From an uncultured Lachnospiraceae bacterium (GTDB taxonomy: Bacteria > Bacillota_A > Clostridia > Lachnospirales > Lachnospiraceae), in NCBI GenBank assembly GCA_947178085.1, contig CAMWWS010000072.1, positions 1 to 10,086 of the forward strand: a DNA stretch of 10,086 nucleotides, read 5' to 3'. Shown here piece after piece: positions 1-6,844 of the stretch (the stretch's first letter is position 1; each line of letters starts with the position of its first letter). The notes beneath the pieces were generated by a model. It had not been told where the DNA came from and did no database searches. It saw only the letters and a program-made list of their open reading frames with translations. The translations under genes and the position numbers were made by a program.

Positions 1-1003
1 GAAGACGACTGTGTGCAGATTTCCCTTGAAGACGCCCAGGAGGGTTTCACAAAAGGCTAAGCTCGGAGATATGATTCATATAGAAATCAAATCAAAAGAG
101 TTTGGGCGTATTGCAACACAAAATGCGAAGAATGTTATTTTACAGAAAATCCGCGAAGAGGAAAGAAGCGTTATTTACAACCAGTATTACGAGAAGGAAA
201 AGGATGTAGTCACCGGAATAGTACAGCGTTACATGGGAAGAAATATTTCCATCAATTTGGGTAAAGCAGACGGAATTCTGAACGAAAGCGAGCAGGTACG
301 CGGAGAGAACTTCAGACCTACCGAGAGAATAAAGGTGTATATTCTTGAAGTTAAGAATACTCCTAAAGGACCGAAGATTCTGGTGAGCCGTACGCATCCT
401 GAACTTGTTAAGAGATTATTTGAGACAGAGGTAACAGAAATCAAGGACGGAACCGTTGAAATCATGAGTATTGCCAGAGAGGCAGGAAGCAGAACCAAGA
501 TAGCTGTGCGTTCCAATAATCCGAATGTAGATGCCGTGGGAGCATGTGTCGGTATGAATGGCGCAAGAGTCAATACTATTGTTGAAGAGCTTCGCGGTGA
601 AAAAATCGATATTGTCAGCTGGGACGATAATCCGGGTATCCTGATTCAGAACGCGCTGTCACCCGCTAAAATCGTAGCCGTTTTTGCGGATCCTGATGAA
701 AAGACCGCAAAGGTTGTCGTACCGGATTACCAGTTATCTCTGGCGATTGGAAAAGAAGGACAGAATGCAAGACTGGCAGCGAGACTTACGGGATATAAGA
801 TTGATATCAAGAACGAGACTCAGGCGAAGGATGCACCGGGCTTCCGTTATGAAGACTATGAATATGATGATGAAGACTATGATGAGGATTCATACGGCGA
901 AGAAGGACTCGAGGCGGAATTATATGATGGAGAGTCTTATGATGAAGAAACATATAATGATGAAGACGGGGAAATCGAGGTAGAAGAAAATCTTGATGAA
1001 TAA
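1..1003 (+). CDS. nusA: Transcription termination/antitermination factor NusA (5' end outside window; apparent frameshift near 39-44)
   Basis: NusA binds RNA polymerase and nascent RNA and modulates pausing, termination and antitermination. The window holds the end of the N-terminal polymerase-binding domain, then an S1 domain (about nt 200-400), KH1 with its GMNG loop at nt 551-562 and KH2 with its GKEG loop at nt 749-760. The last 50 residues (nt 851-1000) form an acidic tail with 28 Asp/Glu, seven Tyr and no Lys or Arg. The first 39 nt read NusA-like sequence in frame 1 (ending ISLEDAQ), but that frame hits TAA at 58-60. The rest of the gene is in frame 2. Removing one G from the G-rich run at 39-44 joins the two into a continuous NusA sequence of expected spacing. 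A GTG at 11 or ATG at 71 would open the downstream frame, but neither resembles a native NusA start. The product is certain. Whether the frame break is biological or a sequence error is not. The stop overlaps rnpM by 8 nt. Confidence 0.93.
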   Translation, partial: KTTVCRFPLKTPRRVSQKAKLGDMIHIEIKSKEFGRIATQNAKNVILQKIREEERSVIYNQYYEKEKDVVTGIVQRYMGRNISINLGKADGILNESEQVRGENFRPTERIKVYILEVKNTPKGPKILVSRTHPELVKRLFETEVTEIKDGTVEIMSIAREAGSRTKIAVRSNNPNVDAVGACVGMNGARVNTIVEELRGEKIDIVSWDDNPGILIQNALSPAKIVAVFADPDEKTAKVVVPDYQLSLAIGKEGQNARLAARLTGYKIDIKNETQAKDAPGFRYEDYEYDDEDYDEDSYGEEGLEAELYDGESYDEETYNDEDGEIEVEENLDE

Positions 1004-1271
1004 AAAAAAGACGCCCATGAGACAGTGTGTGGGCTGTAATGAAATGAAGAATAAGAAGGAAATGATGAGGGTATTGCGAACTTCTGACGGTTCTATCGAA
1101 TTGGATACGACAGGAAAGAAGAACGGAAGGGGCGCATATCTTTGCATGACGAAGGAATGTCTTATGAAAGCGAGAAAGAATAAAGGGCTTGAACGTTCCT
1201 TCAAAATGAAAATTCCGGATGAATTATATGAGAACATGGAAAAGGAGTTTGATAAGAATGTGCAGGGATAA
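996..1271 (+). CDS. rnpM: YlxR/RnpM family RNA-binding protein (DUF448)
   Basis: A 91-residue basic protein of the YlxR (DUF448) family. In Bacillus subtilis the family member was renamed RnpM because it binds RNase P RNA and modulates RNase P activity. The family signatures are visible: MRQCVGC at residues 8-14 and GRGAYLC at 44-50, with many Lys and Arg residues around them. I chose ATG 996 over the TTG three bases upstream because ATG is the stronger start and gives the usual family N-terminus ([11 protein letters not shown]). The gene starts 8 nt inside the nusA end and its own end overlaps ylxQ by 14 nt, which indicates translational coupling across all three genes. Its fourth base begins an AAT codon whose last bases run into eight consecutive A residues (1002-1009), a possible slippage site so close to the start. 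The family call is secure. The RNase P role is transferred from B. subtilis. Confidence 0.93.
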   Translation: MNKKKTPMRQCVGCNEMKNKKEMMRVLRTSDGSIELDTTGKKNGRGAYLCMTKECLMKARKNKGLERSFKMKIPDELYENMEKEFDKNVQG

Positions 1272-1590
1272 GGAACCGGAAAAGAATAAAGTGTTATCCC
1301 TGCTTGGTCTTGCAACTCGTTCCAGAAATGTTGTCAGTGGAGGATTCGCAACAGAGAATGCAGTAAAGTCAGGGAAAGCATGTTTGGTCATTGTATCAGA
1401 GGACGCTTCGGATAACACAGAGAAAAAGTTCCGTAATATGTGTGAATTTTATGAAGTTCCTTATTATCGTTTCGGAATGAAAGAGAGTCTTGGACACTCT
1501 ATGGGAAAGCAGGAAAGAACTTCTCTGGCAGTTACGGATGCGGGATTTGCGGATTCGATACAGAAACATTTTGAAAGATTTGAGAATTAG
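1258..1590 (+). CDS. ylxQ: YlxQ, ribosomal protein L7Ae/L30e/S12e/Gadd45-family RNA-binding protein
   Basis: A 110-residue protein of the L7Ae-like family that is usually found between ylxR and infB in Firmicutes. Such proteins bind kink-turn or related RNA structures, but the exact target of YlxQ is not settled. The L7Ae-like core is visible from residue 10: an LLGLATRSRNVVSGG segment, then a hydrophobic strand (ACLVIVSEDAS) followed by a Lys-rich helix, and a later KQERTSLAVTD stretch. ATG 1258 is chosen because an AAAGGAG ribosome-binding site sits at 1241-1247, ten bases upstream, and because an upstream in-frame ATG at 1219 would add 13 residues with no family resemblance. The start lies within the last codons of rnpM (14-nt overlap). 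The stop is 15 nt before infB. Confidence 0.88.
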   Translation: MCRDKEPEKNKVLSLLGLATRSRNVVSGGFATENAVKSGKACLVIVSEDASDNTEKKFRNMCEFYEVPYYRFGMKESLGHSMGKQERTSLAVTDAGFADSIQKHFERFEN

Positions 1591-1605
1591 ACGGAGGTAG
1601 TAAGC

Positions 1606-4431
1606 ATGGCAAAAATGAGAGTGCATGAGCTTGCAAAAGAGCTGGATAAGCAAAGCAAAGATATTATTGCTTTTTTGCAGGATAAAGGATATGAGATAAA
1701 AGCGGCTCAAAGTTCAATAGAAGAAGACGCCATTGATTTAGTGCGGCAGAAGTTCGGTAAGGAAAAAGTGGAGAATGCTCCTAAGAAAGAAAAAAACGTG
1801 GACAGTAATCAAGGCATCAAGGACTCTAAAGCTGATAAAACAGCGCAAATAAAGACTGCGCCGGAAAACGGTCAGAGTGTAGCAAACAGGCAGCAACCTG
1901 AAACGGCGAAAAAACAGGCTGCACCTGAAAACAGGAATACCGCTTCTGAAGAGCCGAAGAAAAAGAAGAAGATTATTTTCGTAGGTAATTCACAAAATTC
2001 CAGTATGCCCGGAGGACGGCAGGGTCAGGGAACCGGAAATGGAAACAGAAGACCGAATGACAATAATAACCGTCAGACGCCGCAGCAGCAGGCTCCGCAT
2101 AAGATTATCAGACCTACGCAGAAGCCGATTCCGGTAACGGCGGAACCTTATGATGTGAGACAGAAACAGCAGCAGGAGCGGAGACTTGAGCAGAAACGGC
2201 AGGAAAACAGGGAAAAGGCAAATGCAAATGTCCAGAATAAACCGAACACGCAGGAAAAACCGTATAATAACAACGTTAGCAGCAATACCAATAGCAACGC
2301 TGATAACGATAATAAAAGGCCTAAAGGTCAAAATCGTCAAGGCTTTAACAACAATCAGGGCAATAACCGCGGCGCTTCATTTGCATCGGGCGGTAATCGG
2401 AATTTTAACGGTAGTGAGCGTCCTCAGAAAGGAAACGGAGGGCAGGATAATCGATTTAAAAAGGGTGGAAGTAACAAGGACTTTATGCCGGAGAGTCCCA
2501 TCAAGGACACTGAGAAGCATAGGGATGAAGAAAAACGCAGGATTGGTCAGGAGAAAGATAAGCGCTCTAAGAAAGATTTAATCTATGAAGAGGATGAAAT
2601 CGGAAGCAAGAACTTTAACAAACCAGGACGTTTTATTAAGCCTGAGAAGAAAGTGGAAACGCCGGCAGAAGAGAAAATCAAAGTGATTACGCTTCCTGAG
2701 ACCTTAACTATCAAGGATCTTGCTGATAAAATGAAGATTCAACCCTCCGCAATAATTAAGAAGCTTTTTATGCAGGGACAGATTGTTACCGTGAACTCTG
2801 AGATTTCTTTTGAGGATGCGGAGAATATTGCAATAGAATATGAAATTATCTGTGAAAAAGAAGTAAAAGTAAATGTAATTGAGGAACTTCTGAAAGAGGA
2901 AGATGAAGATGTAAGTACTATGGTGTCAAGACCGCCGGTTATCTGTGTTATGGGGCATGTTGACCATGGTAAGACTTCTCTTTTGGACGCAATTCGTAAA
3001 ACAAATGTAACGGATAAGGAAGCAGGCGGCATTACGCAGGCAATCGGTGCATATACGGTTAATGTCAATAATCAGAAGATTACTTTTTTGGATACTCCGG
3101 GACACGAAGCTTTTACGGCTATGCGTATGCGCGGCGCCAATTCTACCGATATCGCTGTTCTGGTAGTAGCAGCGGATGACGGAGTAATGCCGCAGACTAT
3201 AGAAGCAATCAATCATGCCAAGGCAGCAGGAATAGAAATTATTGTTGCTGTTAACAAAATTGATAAACCGAGCGCGAATATAGACAGGGTGAAGCAGGAA
3301 CTGACAGAGCATGAACTTATTCCTGTTGATTGGGGCGGCTCTACGGAATTCGTGCCTGTTTCCGCTAAATCGGGAGAGGGAATAGGAACTCTGCTTGAAA
3401 CGATTCTGTTGACGGCTGAGATTCTGGAGCTGAAAGCTAATCCGAACAGACGTGCAAGAGGTCTTGTCATTGAAGCAGAGCTTGATAAGGGACGCGGTCC
3501 TGTGGCAACGGTGCTTGTACAGAAAGGAACTCTGCATGTAGGAGATTTCATTTCCGCAGGAGCAAGCCACGGTAAAGTCAGGGCTATGATTGACGATAAA
3601 GGAAGACGTGTAAAAGAAGCCCTTCCTTCCATGCCGGTCGAAATTCTCGGACTTTCCGATGTACCAAGTGCAGGAGAAGTATTTGTTGTTCATGAAAATG
3701 ACAAATCTGCAAAATCTTATGCGGATACGTATATGTCGCAGTATAAAGAGGAGATGCTTGCAGATACTAAGCTCAGGATGTCCTTAGACGACTTGTTTAA
3801 TCAGATTCAGGAAGGTAATCTGAAGGAGCTGAACCTGATTGTCAAGGCGGATGTACAGGGTAGTGTGGAAGCTTTAAAACAGAGTCTTATGAAGCTTTCA
3901 AATGATGAGATAGTAGTCAAATGCATTCATGGCGGAGTCGGTGCAATCAATGAGTCCGACGTTACACTTGCATCTGCCTCATCTGCAATAATTATCGGTT
4001 TCAATGTCAGACCGGATGCAACAGCTAAGGCGATTGCGGAACGTGAGGGAGTAGATGTCAGACTGTATAAGGTTATCTATCAGGCAATTGACGATATCGA
4101 ATCAGCCATGAAGGGTATGTTAGATCCTATATTTGAAGAAAAGGTAATAGGCCATGCGGAGGTACGTCAGATATTTAAAGCGTCTGCAATAGGTAATATT
4201 GCAGGTTCATATATCTTGGATGGCGAATTCCAGAGAGGATGTAAGATTCGTATAACCAGAGAGGGTGAGCAGATTTACGAAGGCTCATTGGCTTCCTTGA
4301 AGAGATTTAAGGATGACGTGAAAGAGGTAAAGGCAGGATTTGAGTGTGGTCTTGTCTTTGACGGATTTGATAAAATGCAGGAGTTGGATATCGTAGAGGC
4401 TTACATCATGGTTGAAGTACCCAGAACCTAG
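1606..4431 (+). CDS. infB: Translation initiation factor IF-2
   Basis: IF-2 is the GTPase that brings initiator fMet-tRNA to the 30S subunit and promotes 50S joining. At 941 residues it has the full architecture. An N-terminal IF2_N motif (about residues 3-50) is followed by a long disordered linker rich in Asn, Gln, Lys, Arg and Gly (about 52-350). A second IF2_N-like subdomain lies at 360-420, then the G domain with G1 GHVDHGKT at 450-457, GGIT in switch I, G3 DTPGH at 496-500, G4 NKID at 550-553 and G5 SAK at 586-588. Beta-barrel domain II, domain III and the C-terminal tRNA-binding domain complete it. All catalytic signatures are intact, including the switch-II His500. ATG 1606 is preceded by a strong GGAGG at 1593-1597, 8 nt away. 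The gene ends 15 nt before rbfA. An in-frame ATG at 2485 with AAGGA at 2476-2480 could give a shorter isoform starting at residue 294, as IF2 isoforms exist in other bacteria. That is only a possibility here. Confidence 0.98.
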   Translation: MAKMRVHELAKELDKQSKDIIAFLQDKGYEIKAAQSSIEEDAIDLVRQKFGKEKVENAPKKEKNVDSNQGIKDSKADKTAQIKTAPENGQSVANRQQPETAKKQAAPENRNTASEEPKKKKKIIFVGNSQNSSMPGGRQGQGTGNGNRRPNDNNNRQTPQQQAPHKIIRPTQKPIPVTAEPYDVRQKQQQERRLEQKRQENREKANANVQNKPNTQEKPYNNNVSSNTNSNADNDNKRPKGQNRQGFNNNQGNNRGASFASGGNRNFNGSERPQKGNGGQDNRFKKGGSNKDFMPESPIKDTEKHRDEEKRRIGQEKDKRSKKDLIYEEDEIGSKNFNKPGRFIKPEKKVETPAEEKIKVITLPETLTIKDLADKMKIQPSAIIKKLFMQGQIVTVNSEISFEDAENIAIEYEIICEKEVKVNVIEELLKEEDEDVSTMVSRPPVICVMGHVDHGKTSLLDAIRKTNVTDKEAGGITQAIGAYTVNVNNQKITFLDTPGHEAFTAMRMRGANSTDIAVLVVAADDGVMPQTIEAINHAKAAGIEIIVAVNKIDKPSANIDRVKQELTEHELIPVDWGGSTEFVPVSAKSGEGIGTLLETILLTAEILELKANPNRRARGLVIEAELDKGRGPVATVLVQKGTLHVGDFISAGASHGKVRAMIDDKGRRVKEALPSMPVEILGLSDVPSAGEVFVVHENDKSAKSYADTYMSQYKEEMLADTKLRMSLDDLFNQIQEGNLKELNLIVKADVQGSVEALKQSLMKLSNDEIVVKCIHGGVGAINESDVTLASASSAIIIGFNVRPDATAKAIAEREGVDVRLYKVIYQAIDDIESAMKGMLDPIFEEKVIGHAEVRQIFKASAIGNIAGSYILDGEFQRGCKIRITREGEQIYEGSLASLKRFKDDVKEVKAGFECGLVFDGFDKMQELDIVEAYIMVEVPRT

Positions 4432-4433
4432 AC

Positions 4434-4440
4434 GAGGGAG
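4434..4440 (+). promoter_or_regulatory. rbfA ribosome-binding site
   Basis: GAGGGAG lies six bases before ATG 4447 and directly abuts the in-frame TTG at 4441. The spacing therefore selects ATG 4447 as the rbfA start. The site begins two bases after the infB stop codon, so re-initiation by ribosomes leaving infB is likely. Confidence 0.75.
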
Positions 4441-4446
4441 TTGTGT

Positions 4447-4803
4447 ATGCGTAAAAATAGTGTTAAGAATATCCGCATAAATGGTGAAGTGCAGCGCGTG
4501 CTTGCGGAAATAATCCGCGGGGAAATTAAAGACCCGCGGATTGGAGAACTGACTTCTGTTGTTGCAGTGGAAGTCGCGCCTGACTTAAAGACCTGTAAGG
4601 CATGGATCAGCGTGCTTGGAGATGAGAAAGCCATAGAAGACACGCTTGCAGGTCTAAACAGTGCGGAAGGTTTCATAAGAAGTCAGCTGGCACACAAAAT
4701 TAATCTGCGTAATACGCCGCAGATACATTTTATTATGGATCAATCAATTGAATACGGAGTTTCCATGTCAAAGAAGATTGATGACATACAACGCGAAAAG
4801 TAA
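4447..4803 (+). CDS. rbfA: 30S ribosome-binding factor A (RbfA)
   Basis: RbfA is a small KH-like protein that binds the 30S subunit near the 5' helix of 16S rRNA and is needed for late 16S processing, especially in the cold. The 118-residue product is of normal length. Visible family signatures are the N-terminal helix ending in a KDPRIG motif (about residues 29-34), the SVVAVEV strand with APDL, and the C-terminal RNTPQIHF strand followed by a DQSIEYG segment. ATG 4447 is favoured over TTG 4441 by ribosome-binding-site spacing. It sits between infB and nrnA as in most Firmicutes. The coding DNA for the IRGEIKDPRI segment contains a perfect 10-bp inverted repeat (4512-4521 and 4533-4542), listed separately. 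Confidence 0.96.
   Translation: MRKNSVKNIRINGEVQRVLAEIIRGEIKDPRIGELTSVVAVEVAPDLKTCKAWISVLGDEKAIEDTLAGLNSAEGFIRSQLAHKINLRNTPQIHFIMDQSIEYGVSMSKKIDDIQREK
4512..4542 (+). repeat. Perfect 10-bp inverted repeat inside rbfA
   Basis: AATCCGCGGG at 4512-4521 is the exact reverse complement of CCCGCGGATT at 4533-4542, separated by 11 A-rich bases. In the mRNA this would form a GC-rich hairpin starting about 66 nt after the rbfA start codon. It uses CGC and CGG arginine codons and a CCG proline codon in an otherwise AGA- and CGT-leaning gene set. There is no T-tract, so it is not an intrinsic terminator. It could be a chance effect of the conserved protein sequence. Confidence 0.6.
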
Positions 4804-4842
4804 ACTTTTTCTATTGTTTGTGTGAAAGGGGAATTGCTATAA

Positions 4843-5829
4843 GTGAAAATCATAGATGAATTAAAAGATGCGAAAACCATCGGAATCGGCGGACATATCA
4901 GGCCTGACGGAGACTGCGTGGGTTCCGTTATGGGATTGTATCTTTATTTGAAGAAGGCACTGCCGGATGTGCTGGTGGATGTATATTTAGAGAAGCCTGC
5001 AGATATTTTTCAGTGCATTCAGGATATAGATGAGATTCATTCAGATTTCGGGACAGATACAATATACGACGTTTTTCTTGCACTGGACTGTAATGCAGAG
5101 CGTCTGGGTGGTGCAGAGCCTGTTTTTGAAAGAGCATTAAAAAGAATTAATATTGACCATCATATCAGCAATTCAGGTTGTGGAGATATCAATATAATCG
5201 AGCCTGAAAGAAGCTCTACATGTGAGCTTCTATATGGATTACTGGAAGAAGATAAGATTGATGAAGAGGTTGCGAAAGCGCTCTATATCGGAATTGTTCA
5301 CGATACAGGTGTTTTCCAGTATTCCAATACCTCACCGGAAACATTGAAACTGGCTGCAGAATTAATTAAATTTGGGTTCGACTTTCCTAAGCTGATTGAT
5401 GAGACTTTCTATGAAAAGACCTATGTGCAAAGCCAGATTATGGGCAGGGCAATTTTGGAAAGTATCAGGTTTATGGGAGGAAAGTGTATTGTCAGCATGG
5501 TAGACAGAAAAATGATGGATTTTTATCAGGTTGAACCAAGCGATCTGGATGGAATTGTCAATCAGCTTCGTATTGTCAAGGGTGTGGAATGTGCCATTTT
5601 TATGTATGAAGTTAAACCTATGGAGTACAAGGTCAGCATGCGCTCTAACGGTATAGTGGATGTTGCGGCAATTGCCGTTAAATTCGGCGGCGGCGGACAT
5701 GTACGGGCGGCAGGCTGCAGCATGAACGGTACCTATCATGACAATATAAATAATCTGGCTGTACATATAGAAGAGCAACTAAAGGAAAAACGTCAGCTTC
5801 TGCATGCTGAGAGGGGAGCACGGCTGTAG
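4843..5829 (+). CDS. nrnA: Bifunctional oligoribonuclease/pAp phosphatase NrnA (DHH/DHHA1 family)
   Basis: NrnA-type DHH phosphoesterases degrade two- to five-nucleotide RNA ends and dephosphorylate 3'-phosphoadenosine 5'-phosphate, using Mn2+. The 328-residue product has the expected DHH domain: motif I with H18, D22 and D24 (HIRPDGDCVGS), D82 in motif II, the D105-H106-H107 motif, and D154 (VHDTG). The DHHA1 domain ends in GGGGH at 282-286 and AAG at 289-291, the substrate-binding loop. All metal ligands appear intact. The start is GTG 4843, with AAAGGGGA at 4825-4832 ten bases upstream. No ATG nearby fits the family N-terminus. The gene sits 39 nt after rbfA and ends two bases before truB. 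The family call is secure. The pAp activity is inferred from homologues. Confidence 0.93.
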   Translation: MKIIDELKDAKTIGIGGHIRPDGDCVGSVMGLYLYLKKALPDVLVDVYLEKPADIFQCIQDIDEIHSDFGTDTIYDVFLALDCNAERLGGAEPVFERALKRINIDHHISNSGCGDINIIEPERSSTCELLYGLLEEDKIDEEVAKALYIGIVHDTGVFQYSNTSPETLKLAAELIKFGFDFPKLIDETFYEKTYVQSQIMGRAILESIRFMGGKCIVSMVDRKMMDFYQVEPSDLDGIVNQLRIVKGVECAIFMYEVKPMEYKVSMRSNGIVDVAAIAVKFGGGGHVRAAGCSMNGTYHDNINNLAVHIEEQLKEKRQLLHAERGARL

Positions 5830-5831
5830 AA

Positions 5832-6731
5832 ATGTACCATGGAATTATAAACATATACAAAGAAGCCGGCTATACGTCCCATGATGTAGTAGCAGTGCTG
5901 CGCGGTATCCTTAACCAAAAAAAGGTAGGACATATGGGAACATTGGACCCTGATGCAGTCGGAGTGCTGCCGGTTGGCTTAGGAGTAGGAACCAGGCTGA
6001 ACGATATGTTAAGCGGAGGCGGTAAAGAATATGTAGCCGAGCTTTATCTGGGAGTGACTACGGATACGCAGGATATGTCGGGAGATATTCTGACAAGGCA
6101 TGAAGTGACGCAGAACATAGAACAGATAAAAGAGGCAGTATATAGTTTTAAAGGTGATTACGAGCAGATACCGCCCATGTATTCCGCAATTAAGGTGAAT
6201 GGAAAGAAACTCTATGAGCTGGCGAGAAAAGGGCAGGAAGTTGAACGTAAGGCAAGATGCGTTCAGATAGATGAAATAGAGATTATGGAAATACAGATTC
6301 CGGTTGTGAAGATAAGAGTAGTATGCTCTGCCGGAACTTATATTCGAACTCTGTGTGACGATATTGGGAAGATATTAGGATGCGGCGCAGCAATGAAGTC
6401 ATTACAAAGAACCAGAGTCGGCAGTTTTTTGATAGATAATGCCCTTACTTTGGATGCGGTCAAGGGACTTGTTCATAATGGCGGGTTGGAAAACAATATA
6501 ATACCTGTAGATGCGATGTTTCTTAATCTACGCGCGATAAGTGTAGATGATGCTTATTTTAAGCAGCTGCAGAACGGAAACCGCCTTACTTTGGAAATGA
6601 TACATGAGAGCGGAAGTTTTGAAGATGACGAGAGGGCACGCATCTATAGCGGACAGGGCGTGTTTTTTGGAATATACCGTTATGAGCACAGTACAGGTAC
6701 CTTTAGTCCGGTAAAAATGTTCATAACTTAA
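5832..6731 (+). CDS. truB: tRNA pseudouridine(55) synthase TruB
   Basis: TruB converts U55 in the T-loop of elongator tRNAs to pseudouridine. The 299-residue product is of normal length. The catalytic Asp is D39 in GHMGTLDP, followed by Tyr67 of the KEY motif. The GVTTDTQDMSG segment at 74-84, the PPMYSAIKVNGKKLYELAR motif at 114-132 and the CSAGTYIRTLCDDIG motif at 165-179 are all present. The C-terminal part (about 230-299) is a small PUA-like or TruB C-terminal domain. ATG 5832 starts two bases after the nrnA stop, with a GGGGAG ribosome-binding site at 5813-5818 inside nrnA. That gives a rather long 13-nt spacing. The N-terminus (MYHGIINIYKEAG) fits family starts, so I keep this codon. 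Confidence 0.96.
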   Translation: MYHGIINIYKEAGYTSHDVVAVLRGILNQKKVGHMGTLDPDAVGVLPVGLGVGTRLNDMLSGGGKEYVAELYLGVTTDTQDMSGDILTRHEVTQNIEQIKEAVYSFKGDYEQIPPMYSAIKVNGKKLYELARKGQEVERKARCVQIDEIEIMEIQIPVVKIRVVCSAGTYIRTLCDDIGKILGCGAAMKSLQRTRVGSFLIDNALTLDAVKGLVHNGGLENNIIPVDAMFLNLRAISVDDAYFKQLQNGNRLTLEMIHESGSFEDDERARIYSGQGVFFGIYRYEHSTGTFSPVKMFIT

Positions 6732-6757
6732 GATGCATGAAAACGATATGGAGGCTA

Positions 6758-6784
6758 GATTGAAAAATCAGCGATTTTTCAATC
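6758..6784 (+). repeat. Perfect 12-bp hairpin in the truB-ribF gap
   Basis: GATTGAAAAATC at 6758-6769 is followed by a three-base spacer (AGC) and its exact reverse complement at 6773-6784. This is a perfect inverted repeat that would form a stable hairpin in the mRNA. It has no following T-tract (the next bases are GGCAAATTTAG), so it is not a standard intrinsic terminator. It is the first part of a longer palindrome cluster that ends near 6828. Confidence 0.85.
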
Positions 6785-6785
6785 G

Positions 6786-6828
6786 GCAAATTTAGTGCTA
6801 AAGCGCTTATAGCGCTGCCCAAATTCGC
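6786..6828 (+). repeat. Nested imperfect palindromes in the truB-ribF gap
   Basis: Starting two bases after the 12-bp hairpin, GCAAATTT (6786-6793) can pair with AAATTCGC (6821-6828) with one A-C mismatch. Inside it are TTTAG/CTAAA (6791-6802) and three near-identical, almost self-complementary hexamers: AGTGCT at 6794-6799 and AGCGCT at 6802-6807 and 6811-6816. Several alternative folds are therefore possible. Together with the upstream hairpin it makes a compact 71-nt element of a REP- or MITE-like kind, placed just before the ribF ribosome-binding site. Function unknown. Confidence 0.65.
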
Positions 6829-6833
6829 AGGTT

Positions 6834-6843
6834 GAGGAAGGAG
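6834..6843 (+). promoter_or_regulatory. ribF ribosome-binding site region (two overlapping candidates)
   Basis: GAGGAAGGAG holds two Shine-Dalgarno-like cores. GAGG at 6834-6837 is seven bases before ATG 6845. AAGGAG at 6838-6843 is 13 bases before ATG 6857 and only one base before ATG 6845. Spacing favours 6845, while the family N-terminus favours 6857, so the ribF start is not settled. Confidence 0.6.
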
Positions 6844-6844
6844 C

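Noticed and set aside
2926..3693. A 255-codon open frame on the - strand inside infB
   Set aside because: It lies fully opposite the conserved GTPase domain of IF-2, and its translation shows no recognisable domain. It is a shadow of the real gene.
6758..6784. Intrinsic terminator after truB
   Set aside because: The hairpin is perfect but its stem is A/T-rich and no T-tract follows on either strand, so it lacks the second half of a Rho-independent terminator.
6732..6844. FMN riboswitch upstream of ribF
   Set aside because: The conserved RFN-element sequence blocks are not present, and the 113-nt gap is taken up by AT-rich palindromes. An RFN element usually controls riboflavin synthesis or transport genes.
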